Assembly: GCA_032622095.1 (NCBI GenBank)
Contig: CP136069.1
Location: 202,724,690-202,788,689, forward strand
Direction: 5' to 3'
Source of the DNA: Siphonodentalium dalli
Taxonomy: Eukaryota; Mollusca; Scaphopoda; Gadilida; Siphonodentaliidae
Length of the DNA: 64,000 bases
The number at the start of each line of letters is the position of its first letter. Position 1 is the first letter of the stretch. Of this stretch, positions 31,089 to 42,673 are shown piece after piece. The notes beneath the pieces were generated by a model. It did no database searches. It was not told the origin of the DNA and saw only the letters and a program-made list of their open reading frames with translations. Both the position numbers and the translations under genes were made by a program.

Positions 31089-34000
31089 GGGATTGACTAT
31101 TTCGAGTAACAGGAACGGAACGAGGAACAGGAACGAGTTCCGAGTAACAGAATGACTATTTCGAGTAACAGGAACGAGGAACAGAGATATAAGCTCACAT
31201 TTCTCGCGTTTTGCTCTATGTAACGATACATAGAGCATATCCCCTTCATTTATATTGCAACATTTAGACACTAATATTGCGAACAAAGCGTACATTTGGC
31301 CAGGAACGGTGAGCGTTGAATAAGAAATTAGCTAAAAACTGGGGAAAATCCGACTAAGAGGAATCATGAACAGAGATATAAGCTCATATTTCTCGCGTTT
31401 TACGCTATGTAAAAATACATATTATACATCAATCGAAAGGTTAGCATATCCACTTCATTAATATTGCAACATTTAGACACTAATATTGCGAATAAAGCGT
31501 ACATTTGGCCAGGAACGGCGAGCGTTGAATAAGAAATTAGCTAAAAACTGGAAAAAATCCGACTAACAGGAATCAGGAACAGAGATATAAGCTCATATTT
31601 CTCGCGTTTTACGCTATGTAAAAATACATAGTATACATCATTCGAAAGGTTAGCATCTTCCCTTCATTTATATTGCAACATTTAGACACCAATGTTGCGA
31701 ACAAAGCGTACAATTGGCCAGGAACGGCGAGCGTTGAATAAGAAATTAGCTAAAAACTGGAAAAAAAATCCGACTAACAGGAATCAGGAACAGAGATATA
31801 AGTGCATATTACTCGCGTTTTACGCTATGTAAATATACATATTATACATCATTCGAAAGGTTAGCATCTTTCCTTCATTAATATTGCAACATTTTGGAAC
31901 TATTTTTGTGAACAAAGCGTACAATTGGCCAGGAACGGCGAGGGATGAATAAGAAATTAGTTAAAAACGGGGAAAAATCCGATAAACCGGTATCGAGGAA
32001 CAGAGATAGAAGCTCATATTTCTCGCGTTTTACGCTATGTAAAAATACATATTATACATCATTCGAAAGGTTAGCATCTCCCCTTTATTGAGATTGCAAC
32101 ATTTATTCAACGCTCGCCGTTCCTGACCAAATGTACGCTTTGTTCGCAATATTAGTGTCTAAATGTTGCAATATTAATGAAGGGGATATGCTAACCCCTT
32201 TCGAATAATGTATAATATGTATTTTTACATAGCGTAAAACGCGAGAAATATGAGCTTATATCTCTGTTCCTGATTCCTGTTAGTCGGATTTTTTCCAGTT
32301 TTTAGCTAATTTCTTATTCAACGCTCGCCGTTCCTGGCCAAATGTACGCTTTGTTCGCAATATTAGTGTATAAATGTTGCAATATTAATGAAGGGGATAT
32401 GCTAACCTTTCGAATGATGTATGATATGTATCATTACATAGCGCAAAACGCGAGAAATGTGAGCTTATATCTCTGTTCCTGATTCCCGGTACTCGGATTT
32501 TTTCGTTTTTAGCTAATTTCTTATTCAACGCTCGCCGTTCCTGGCCAATTGTACGCTTTGTTCGCGAAAGTAGTGTCTAAATGTTGCACTATTAATGAAG
32601 GGGCTATGCTAACCTTTCGAATGATGTATAATATGTATCGTTACATAGAGCAAAACGCGAGAAATGTGAGCTTATATCTCTGTTCCTCGTTCATGTTACT
32701 CGAAATAGTCATTCTGTTAATCGGAAGCTGTTCCTGTTCCTCGTTCCGTTTGCTAATTTCCTACTCACCGCCCGACGTTTCTGACCAATTGTACACTTAG
32801 TTCTAAGAAGTATCGTTTAAATGTTGCAATATTCCTGAAGGGGAGTGGCTGTGCTTTCGAATGATGTATAATAACTATTTTTCGATTGCGTTAAACGCGA
32901 GAAATATGAGCTTATATTATGTTCCTCATTCCTGTTACTCGAAATTGTTTTCGTTTTGTATAATTTATGATTCACCGCTCGACGTTCCTAGCCCAATTAT
33001 TCGCATAGTTCTCATAAGTATCGTTTCACTGTTGCAGTATTCATGAAGTGGAGAGGTCATGTTTTCGACTGGTGTATAAAGAGTATTTTTTGATTGCGTA
33101 AAACGCGAGAACATTAAGTTTATATCTCTGTTACTCGGAAAAAGTTTACGTTTTGCTAATTTCCGATTCACAGCTCGATGTTCGTGGCCAGTTATACGCA
33201 TAGTTCTCAATAGTAGTGTTTAAATGTTGTAATATTAAAGAAGGAAGGTGGCTATGCTTTCGAATGATGTATAATATGTATTGTTTCATAGCTTAAAGCG
33301 TGAGACATTTGAGCTTTGTTCATCATTGATGTTACTCCAAATAGTCGCTGCTTCACCATAAGTTGTTCCTGTTCTTTAAATAATTGTGAAGTGTGTGATT
33401 GGGAGGGGGTAACACCGGGATGGCCGAAAGGCCCAATATGCCCTTTCCTTCACCCCTCATATTTTTGCCTTTATTGCGTACATAAGAAGAAAAAAGGAGC
33501 AATTTTGGACTTTTTTTGTGTTCACTTTCTTTTATCTTGTGGTGGATGCTTTGAACAGGAAACCGAGAGCTGAGCCTGTGTCTTGACATATACTGTTCCA
33601 GATGTTCTTTCGAATTGGTCTCGTCCTCGTTCCTGTTACTTCAAATTCGTCAATTCGTACCATAATCTGTTCCTATTCCTGGTTTGAGATAACTCCGCCT
33701 ACTGAATTTTCTGATTGGCTGCGCCATATATCCTATATATAGATATTTCTCCGGGGAATCTAAGATTTCGCCTAAAAGATATCAATCATTTTCACACTTT
33801 GTCTGAACTTTATTGCACAAAAAGCATTTTATGCGACAGAAATGAATATAGTGAATGATACTCTTTCTATTTCTGTAAATACTTGGCACTGACGTTGCGT
33901 AATTCGTGAGAAATCTGTGACTTTCTACGAAGAATAAGTAACGTTCCTCTGGGTGCTAATTTCTGATTTAACGCTCGCCGTTCCTGGCCAAATGTACGCT

Positions 34001-35455
34001 TTGTTCGCAAAAGTAATATCTCAATGTTGCAATATTAATGAAGGGGAGATGCTAACCTATCGAATGATGTATAATATGTATTTTTACATAGCGTAAAACG
34101 CGAGTAATATGCGCTTATATCTCTGTTCCTGATTCCTGTTAGTCGGATTATTTCCAGTTTTTAGTTAATTTCTTATTCAACGCTCGCCGTTCCTGGCAAA
34201 TTGTACGCTTTGTTGGCAACACTGGTGTCTAAATGTTGCAATATTAATGAAGGGAAGATGCTAACCTTTCGAATGATGTATATCGCGAGAAATGTGAGCT
34301 TATATCTCTGTTCCTGATTCCTGTTGGTCGGATTTTTTCCAGTTTTTAGCTAATTTCTTATTCAACGCTCGCCGTTCCTGGCCAAATGTACACTTTGTTC
34401 GCAATATTAGTGTCTAAATGTTGCAATATTAATGAAGGGGATATGCTAACCTTTCGAATGATGTATAATATGTATTTTTACATAGCGTAAAACGCGAGTA
34501 ATATGCACTTATACCTCTGTTCATGATTCCTGTTAGTCGGATTTCCCCCCGTTTTTAGCTAATTTCTTATTCAACGCTCGCCGTTCCTGGCCAAATGTAC
34601 GCTTTGTTCGCAAATGTAGTGTCTAAATGTTGCAATATTAATGAAGGGGAGATGCCAACCTTTCGAGTGATGTATAATATGTATTTTTACATAGCGTTAA
34701 AGGCGAGTAATATGCGCTTATATCTCTGTTCCTGATTCCTATTAGTCGGATTTTTTCCAGTTTTTACAGGTTTTTAGCTTATTTCTTATTCAACGCTCGC
34801 CGTTCCTGGCCAAATGTACGCTTTGTTCGCAACATTGGTGTCTAAATGTTGCAATATTAACGAAGGGAAGATGTTAACCTTTCGAATGATGTATAATATG
34901 TATTTTTACATAGGGTAAAACGCGAGAAATGTGAGCTTATATCTCTGTTCCTGATTCCTGTTAGTCGGATTTTTTCCAGTTTTTAGCTAATTTCTTATTC
35001 AACGCTCGCCGTTCCTGGCCAAATGTACGATTTGTTCGCAATATTAGTGTCTAATTGTTGCAATATTAATGAAGGGGATATGCTAACCTTTCGAATGATG
35101 TATAATATGTATCGTTACATAGAGCAAAACACGAGAAAGTGAGCTTATATCTCTGTTCCTGATTCCCGGTACTCAGATTTTTTCGTTTTTAGCTAATTTC
35201 TTATTCAACGCTCGCCGTTCCTGGGCAAGTGTACGCTTTGTTCGCAATATTAGTGTCTAAATATTGCACTATTAATGAAGGGGCTATGCTAACCTTTCGA
35301 ATGATGTATAATATGTATCGTTACATAGAGCAAAACGCGAGAAATGTGAGCTTATATCTCTGTTCCTCGTTCCTGTTACTCGAAATAGTCATTCTGTTAC
35401 TCGGAACTCGTTCCTGTTCCTCGTTCCGTTCATGTTACTCGAAATAGTCAATCCC
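31089..35455. mobile_element. 4.37-kb foldback (FB/MULE-like) element of inverted tandem repeats
   Basis: The ends are near-perfect inverted repeats over more than 130 bp, starting GGGATTGACTATTTCGAGTA. A 9-bp target duplication GTATAATGG flanks it (31080-31088 and 35456-35464). The interior is an array of about 220-bp units (markers AACGCTCGCCGTTCCTGGCC, TTTCGAATGATGTATAATAT, AACGCGAGAAATATGAGC). These run inverted from the left end to about 32110 and direct from about 32100 to the right end, with a degenerate zone at 32760-33950. There are no transposase genes. Long TIRs made of tandem units plus a 9-bp duplication are the hallmarks of Drosophila FB and Mutator-like foldback elements. Confidence 0.8.
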
Positions 35456-35464
35456 GTATAATGG

Positions 35465-36245
35465 GTCGGCTTTATCAGTCTTATGCTATTGTCAGGTGAG
35501 TCGGCGTCAGCTTCGCTGAATGAATCATTGTTGTTCACATGGGGTCCGTTGTGTTTAGGTTTTTTTAGATTATTTATTGATTGTGAGTTATTTCTCGGTT
35601 GCGAAGTTGGTGGTGCACTTCGTGAGTTACTTTCGATCCACACATCCTTCTGAATATGTGTCGTAGTGCTGTCATCCACGTCGATTGAATTTATATTAAT
35701 TTCTTGGTTGAGATTTGTGTTGGGTTCCCGATCGTTCTGGCTAAATCCAGGCGCGGGGTAGTGTTTAGCTTTAGCGGTTGGGGACTCGTTGCTCATTGTT
35801 GTTATGTCAGTGCTGAATATATCTGGCCGAGTAGCGCGAGCGTGACATTTGTTGTTCACTGTTGACCATACTGCATTAGCAAAGGTATTAAGCTCCGAGA
35901 ACGCATGCTTCACAAAATATTGTAGATCTCCTCTGAGGTTCCCTGCACACTGATATTCGCAAATACAAGGGGTCTGATCTGTTGGAGTAGACGATTTATG
36001 TGTCGGTTTACAAATCGTTGATACGTTGCAGCGTTACGGCCTACATGTGTGGTATATATACAAACTCCAAGCATGTTAATACTAAACGAATATCCGGTTA
36101 GCCATGCATGCATGGGAACGACAACATTCACGTGCGTGTGATCAAGGCATCGCGTTATCATTCGTTCACCTTTTTGAGATCGCAAATCTGAATGCTGAGA
36201 TGGATGTTCAATTAATTGAAATACATTCATAATAGATATGTACAC
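35465..36245 (-). pseudogene. LINE ORF1-like frame, 5' part
   Basis: Two overlapping minus-strand frames joined by a single-base shift near 35930. The first part (about 111 codons) starts in the inverted repeat. The second is Asn/Ser/Thr-rich and low in hydrophobics up to the foldback insertion at 35455, like many LINE ORF1 linker regions. The frame at the insertion point continues correctly at 31079 when the foldback element and one 9-bp target copy are removed. No catalytic motif is present. Confidence 0.5.
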
Positions 36246-36845
36246 AATATTCCTAATATGTTACGGATACATATTTCAGATGACATTCGCAGTCCAATTG
36301 ATCAGTCTCAGATACACATAAAAACACTCGAAAACTCATCAGAACTCCTTAAGTACTACGCATATTTACTGCACAGATGCTCGGCTATGGTGACATCTTC
36401 GTCTGCGGCGTTAACATCTTTCTGAGCCGACAGTGGTCACTCCATATCGCGCGGATATGGAGAACGACACTGATTTTTTTAATTGTGTTCAATCCTATGC
36501 TTCATTGACATATTCAACTATATACCGGCATTTGTTTTGGCAAGGTGGAAGTCCAGGAACTATACTAGTGGGTGGATGATGTCGACAATTTGAGTGAGCG
36601 AAAGCAAAAACACTATTGAAAAAATTCGCAAAAGAATATTAAATTGTTTGATCTGGGAAAACTGAATGACAGCGGGTGATAAATATTCCTGCTTCATGTG
36701 GACATACACAAATGTTGTTCGTTGTCTGTTTTACGATGAGAAACCAACATATCCCCATATCATATACGTGAAAATGCCTTTCCCATTTTCTCGGCTTTGG
36801 CGATACCCTCGGGGTTGGCGATACCACGTACACGGGGTGCGATTG
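36010..36845 (-). repeat. Right long inverted repeat of the composite element
   Basis: Inverse partner of 28912-29765. On the minus strand the ORF1-like frame begins within or just after it, so it probably holds the promoter and 5' UTR of the LINE-like body. Confidence 0.8.
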
Positions 36846-37574
36846 GCGTATAATATGTCAAATAAATTTACAAATTCAATAAATATAATACCCATAGCAT
36901 ATAAAAACGCGGGAGTTTCCTAGTCAGAAATGCGTTCGTGTCCAAACAATGGCACCTAATAACTTTAGTGAGAATTTCACTTATTTGTCGTTATTACGTA
37001 TCTGGTATGCCACTTTAAGAGAGAAATCACCTCACATCGATATCTTCATCTATTTGTGGACGTCTATCCATCAGCATAAACATGATGTTTCGAGTATTTT
37101 TAACCATGCAGCTCCCAACTTGTCGATCATGTGGAAATTCCTATCTTTCTGGTGCAAGGGGGGTGTAAACATCGGACTATATATTCCGAAACCCGGGAAG
37201 TTTTGGTCAACTAAGCATACTATCTGAGACTTTTCCCAAATATGGCAAATCTCGGCATGAGATGACCCCGAGACACCCATACTTGTTTATGTTGAACTGC
37301 AGACGGCACTGATCAATTCCCAGCTATTAGTTCCTATATTTAGGATCGGACGTTCCCATCATTGGCAACGACATGGACAAATTTCCACCAAAATTTCCCC
37401 AGTAGATGAATCATCTGCAGATTCAGTGGGGTTAAAATAACCAAGATAACTGGGGAATGAGAACAAAGAGATGTGTAAAATCAGTTTGATTTAGCATAGA
37501 TATGACCCAGCTTTACGCAGAGGTAGTAGGGATTACATAGGGTCATTTTTGCACATCGCTAAAATTTAGAAAGG
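36846..37574. other. Right flank of the composite element, no gene recognised
   Basis: 36840-36930 (GCGATTGGCGTATAATATGT onward) is a copy of 37650-37740. A 92-codon plus-strand frame at 36949-37227 shows no known family and may be chance. Confidence 0.4.
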
Positions 37575-37740
37575 ACTAAATAAGTAGAATTAAGGCCCTT
37601 TCGTTTTTACAGTGTATCTAGAATACGAGTTTAAAAATGCCTGGCGCGCGATTGGCGTATAATATGTCAAATAAATTTACAAATTCAACAAATATATTAC
37701 CCATAGCATGTAAAACCGTGGGCGTTTCCTAATCTGAAAT
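37575..37740. repeat. Paralogous empty target site of the composite element
   Basis: The left half (AAATAAGTAGAATTA to CTGGCGCGCGATT) matches 28833-28911, and the right half (GCGATTGGCGTATAATATGT to TTTCCTAATCTGAAATG) matches 36840-36930. The two halves are directly joined here, as expected for the sequence before insertion. Confidence 0.8.
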
Positions 37741-37967
37741 GGGGAGATTGTGGCTGTGTATTGGCTTTCGTCAGACTGTCAAATTCTGTGCAAAAAGTGG
37801 GGTAGTGTGGAAAACGTAATATGTTGGTTTTTGAAAAAGGCATGGCTCGAAATGTTCTCCTCTGTGCGAACAGATGCAGAAAGGGTTGGTCTTCACGAAC
37901 GCATGCATCGTGCACATCGGAACTCGAGAATTTATATAGATCATAATCACTCTGAGCTTTGTTGGCT

Positions 37968-38050
37968 GGGTTCCGCGACTCGAATCAAATATTGTTTACC
38001 CCCGAAGCCAAATAAATAGTAATTTAGGAGCGTCTGATCGGATTGAGTAC
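37968..38050. repeat. Solo end of the foldback family at 2368-2822
   Basis: GACTCGAATCAAATATTGTT and AATAGTAATTTAGGAGCGTC match the right arm end of the 2368-2822 foldback with few differences. Confidence 0.75.
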
Positions 38051-38334
38051 ACTATGGCCTATGGAAAACATTCAGTTCCTTCTAACCCTGTGATACGTGT
38101 AACCGACGAGAGTAACCGTTATTTGTGTGTGTCACGCAGCAATTATCACTTGCGCGTGAACAAACTCCAACGTATCGCGTGGTACCATCTCCGGTTCATA
38201 TACTGCGTTATGTAAACAAACGCCATGTTATATAACGTCACACTGCAAAGCTAGGAACAATATCATACTATTTACCCGATATTTATTATTGGTATAAGAA
38301 CAAAATATATATAGTGGTTATGTTTTACAGACTT

Positions 38335-41300
38335 TTATGTTTTTGCACATTGAGCGCCTTGGGTCCCTTTAGTTGTGATGATTTTACATACGTTATATAA
38401 TTTTTGCACATTTACCCACTGTGAGTGCCTTGGGTCCCTATAGTGGTTATGTTTTCACATCCTTTTTATATGTTTTACACATTTACCCATTGTGAGTGCC
38501 TTGTGTCCCTTTATAGGGGTGATGTTTTTACATACTTTATATATTTTTTGCACATTCACCCACTTGGGTCCCTTTAGTTGTGATGTTTTTACAGACTTAT
38601 ATTAATTTGCACATTTATCCGCTGTGAGTGCCTTGGGTCCCTTTAGTGGTGATGTTTTTACAGACTTTTTATAAACAAAAATTCACATTTAACCACTATG
38701 AATACCTTGGGTCCCTTTTGGAGGTGATGGTTTACAAACTTGTTTAACACATTTACCCACTGTTAGTGCCTTTGGGTACCTTTAGTGATGGTGTTTTACA
38801 GACTTATATATTTTTTGCACATTTGCCCACTGTGAATGCCTTGGGTCCCTTTAATAGTGGTGATGATTTTACAGACTCTTATATTTGTTGCATATTTACC
38901 CACTGTGAGCGCCTTGGTGATGTTTTACACACTTATATTATTTTGCACATTTACCCACTCTGAGCGCCTTGTGTCCCTTTATTGGTGATGTTTTTACAGA
39001 CTTATATTATTTTGCACATTTACCAACTGCGAGAGCCTTGTGTCCCTTTATTGGTGATGTTTTACACACTTATATTATTTTTCACATTTACCCACTGTGA
39101 GCGCCTTGTGTCCCTTTATTGGTGATGTTTTACACACTTATATTATTTTGCACATTTACCCACTGTGAGCGCCTTGTGTCCCTTTTAATATTGGCAATGT
39201 TTTTACAGACTTATATTATTTTGCACATTTACCAACTGCGAGAGCATTGTGTCCCTTTATTGGTGATGTTTTTACATCTTGTTTATATTTGTTTTTCACA
39301 TTTAACCACTGTGAATACCTTGGTTCCCATTTAGAGGGGATGGTTTATATACGTTTTAACACATTTACCCACTATGAATACCTTGGTTCCCATTTAGAGG
39401 GGATGGTTTATATACGTTTTAACACATTTACCCACTATGAATACCTTGGTTCCCATTTAGAGGTGATGGTTTATATACGTTTTAACACATTTACCCACTA
39501 TGAATACCTTGGTTCCCATTTAGAGGGGATGGTTTATATACGTTTTAACACATTTACCCACTGTGAATACCTTGGTTCCCATTTAGAGGTGATGGTTTAT
39601 ATACATTTTAACACATTTACCCACTATGAATACCTTGGTTCCCATTTAGAGGGGATGGTTTATATACATTTTAACACATTTACCCACTATGAATACCTTG
39701 GTTCCCATTTAGAGGGGATGGTTTATATACGTTTTAACACATTTACCCACTGTGAATACCTTGGTTCCCATTTAGAGGTGATGGTTTATATACATTTTAA
39801 CACATTTACCCACTGTGAATACCTTGGTTCCCATTTAGAGGGGATGGTTTATATACATTTTAACACATTTACCCACTGTGAATACCTTGGTTCCCATTTA
39901 GAGGGGATGGTTTATATTCGTTTTAACACATTTACCCACTGTTAGTGCCTTGGTGATGGTTTATATACATTTTAACACATTTACCCACTGTGAATACCTT
40001 GGTTCCCATTTAGAGGGGATGGTTTATATACATTTTAACACATTTACCCACTGTGAATACATTTGTTCCCATTTAGAGGGGATGGTTTATATACATTTTA
40101 ACACATTTACCCACTGTGAATACCTTGGTTCCCATTTAGAGGTGATGGTTTATATACGTTTTTAACACATTTACCCACTATGAATACCTTGGTTCCCATT
40201 TAGAGGTGATGGTTTATATACGGTTTTAACACATTTACCCACTATGAATACATTTGTTCCCATTTAGAGGGGATGGTTTATATACGTTTTTAACACATTT
40301 ACCCATTGTTAGTGCCTTGGTTCCCATTTAGAGGTGATGGTTTATATACGTTTTTAACACATTTACCCACTATGAATACCTTGATTCCCATTTAGAGGGG
40401 ATGGTTTATATACGTTTTTAACACATTTACCCACTATGAATACCTTGATTCCCATTTAGAGGTGATGGTTTATATACGTTTTTAACACATTTACCCACTA
40501 TGAATACCTTGATTCCCATTTAGAGGGGATGGTTTATATACGTTGTGTTAGTGCCTTTGGTGCCTTTAGTGATGGTGTTTTACAGACTTTTATATTTTTT
40601 TCACATTTGCCGACTGTGAATGCCTTGGGTCCCATTAATAGTGGTGATGATTTTACAGACTCTTATATTTGTTGCATATTTACCCACTGTGAGCGCCTTT
40701 TGTCCCTTTATTGGTGATGTTTTACACACTTATATTATTTTGCACATTTACCCACTCTGAGCGCCTTGTGTCCCTTTATTGGTGATGTTTTACACACTTA
40801 TATTATTTTGCACATTTACCCACTGTGAGCGCCTTGTGTCCCTTTTAATATTGGTGATGTTTTTACAGACTTATATTATTTTGCACATTTACCAACTGCG
40901 AGAGCCGTGTGTCCCTTTATTGGTGATGTTTTACACACTTATATTATTTTGCACATTTACCCACTGTGAGCGCCTTGTGTCCCTTTATTGGTGATGTTTT
41001 ACACACTTATATTATTTTGCACATTTACCCACTCTCAGCGCCTTGTGTCCCTTTTAATATTGGCAATGTTTTTACAGACTTGTATTATTTTGCACATTTA
41101 CCAACTGCGAGAGCATTGTGTCCCTTTATTGGTGATGTTTTCACATCCGTTTTGTATTTGTTTTTCACATTTACCCACTATGAATACATTGGTTCCCATT
41201 TAGAGGTGATGGTTTATATACGTTTTTAACACATTTACCCACTGTTAGTGCCTTGGTTCCCATTTAGAGGTGATGGTTTATATACGGTTTTAACACATTT

Positions 41301-42020
41301 ACCCACTGTGAATACCTTGGTTACCATTTAGAGGGGATGGTTTATATACGGTTTTAACACATTTACCCACTGTGAATACATTGGTTCCCATTTAGAGGTG
41401 ATGGTTTATATACGGTTTTAACACATTTACCCACTGTGAATACATTGGTTCCCATTTAGAGGTGATGGTTTATATACGGTTTTAACACATTTACCCACTG
41501 TGAATACATTGGTTCCCATTTAGAGGTGATGGTTTATATACGGTTTTAACACATTTACCCACTGTGAATACCTTGGTTCCCATTTAGAGGTGATGGTTTA
41601 TATACGGTTTTAACACATTTACCCACTGTGAATACATTGGTTCCCATTTAGAGGGGATGGTTTATATACATTTTAACACATTTACCCACTGTGAATACCT
41701 TGGTTCCCATTTAGAGGGGATGGTTTATATACATTTTAACACATTTACCCACTGTGAATACCTTGGTTCCCATTTAGAGGTGATGGTTTATATACGTTTT
41801 AACACATTTACCCACTGTGAATACCTTGGTTCCCATTTAGAGGTGATGGTTTATATACGTTTTAACACATTTACCCACTGTTAGTGCCTTGATGATGGTT
41901 TATATACGGTTTTAACACATTTACCCACTGTTAGTGCCTTATGTGCCTTTAGTGATGGTGTTTTACATACTTTTATATTTTTTGCACATTTGCCGACTGT
42001 GACTGCCTTGGGTCCCATTA
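38335..42020. repeat. Large minisatellite, 63-68-bp units, block 1
   Basis: More than 50 tandem units. One variant (TTTTGCACATTTACCCACTG, AGCGCCTTGTGTCCCTTTAT) fills 38335-39330 and 40540-41190. The other (TTTAACACATTTACCCACTG, ATACCTTGGTTCCCATTTAG) fills most of 39330-40530 and 41190-41930. The alternation shows higher-order duplication. Where the unit is exactly 63 bp (39330-39945) the plus strand stays open with a 21-residue period, a by-product of length. Confidence 0.9.
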
Positions 42021-42380
42021 ATAGTGGTGATGACTTTTTTTGCATATTTTCTCACTGTGAGCGTCTAGGGTTTTAGTTGTGATGTTATAACAAACTTTTA
42101 TATTTGTTTTCCTCATTTATCCACCGTGAGTGTCTTAGGCCCCTTTAGTGGTGATGTTATAACAGACCTTACTAATTCTTATACACGTTTACCCATTATG
42201 ATTGCCGTGGGTCCCTTTAAAGCGCAGTATTCATCAATAAGTTTACAAAGAGCCGTATTGTCGGATGTATTGTGAAACATAATATATTCTCACAAAGCGT
42301 TAAGCCGCGTTATCAATAAATACAGAGCACGCTCATTATAGCATGCGACCCATTAACAAGCTTCGTGGACAGCCATGTGA

Positions 42381-42388
42381 TATAAATA
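42381..42388 (+). promoter_or_regulatory. TATA box of gene 2 (copy 1)
   Basis: TATAAATA 85 bp upstream of the gene 2 ATG, a spacing that would give a 5' UTR of about 50-55 nt. The same element and spacing are kept in the duplicate at 45746-45753. Confidence 0.6.
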
Positions 42389-42465
42389 GCTAAATTGAAC
42401 CATTTATTCGTAAACAGAAAGACGACAAAATACAAATTTGTGTCCACTTTGACAGCATTGAAAGC

Positions 42466-42673
42466 ATGGCGTACCGGTCTGTGGCGAAAACTTTGAGGTT
42501 CCCTCTGATTGTTTTTGGGCTCGCGACATTATTTCACGCTCTCTACACATGCTATGGGATCTACATTTTCGGCGTATTTACGGTCATTTTATTCATGAGA
42601 GCCACCAGGCGGATGTTAACAGACGCTATTCCCAGCAATGGTAAAGCTGTTCTGATAACCGGCTGCGACACAG
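42466..42673 (+). CDS. Gene 2 exon 1 (intact copy)
   Basis: It opens MAYRSVAKTLRFPLIVFG and ends GCGACACAG before GTAAGA, phase 1. It encodes the membrane anchor and the first half of the cofactor-binding glycine motif. It sits between two minisatellite blocks. The intron that follows starts with the GC-rich unit of the 46105-50081 element (from 42741), cut off at 42865 by the duplication joint. Confidence 0.8.

Larger units (their letters stand above)
28912..36845 (-). mobile_element. Composite element: about 0.8-kb terminal inverted repeats around LINE-like ORF1 and endonuclease
   Basis: The left end CACCCCTGTGTAGTACAG and the right end TACACGGGGTG begin long inverted repeats (about 28912-29765 and 36010-36845) sharing TGGTATCGCCAA, GGGTATCGCCAAAGCC, and further blocks through to CATGCTTGGAGTTTGTATAT. 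CGATT flanks both sides as a 5-bp target duplication (6 bp if the preceding G is counted). Between the repeats the minus strand carries an ORF1-like reading frame, an RRM-like segment and an AP-endonuclease-type domain, but no reverse transcriptase. A foldback element (31089-35455) is inserted in the ORF1-like frame. An uninterrupted copy of the target lies at 37575-37740. Confidence 0.7.

Noticed and set aside
36949-37227. A 92-codon plus-strand frame, partly mirrored on the other strand
   Set aside because: No motif, no splice context and no neighbour support. It probably occurs by chance in a unique stretch.
39247-39945. A 232-codon frame with a 21-residue repeat
   Set aside because: It lies wholly in minisatellite units of exactly 63 bp and breaks wherever a 64-bp unit occurs. 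It is a length artefact.
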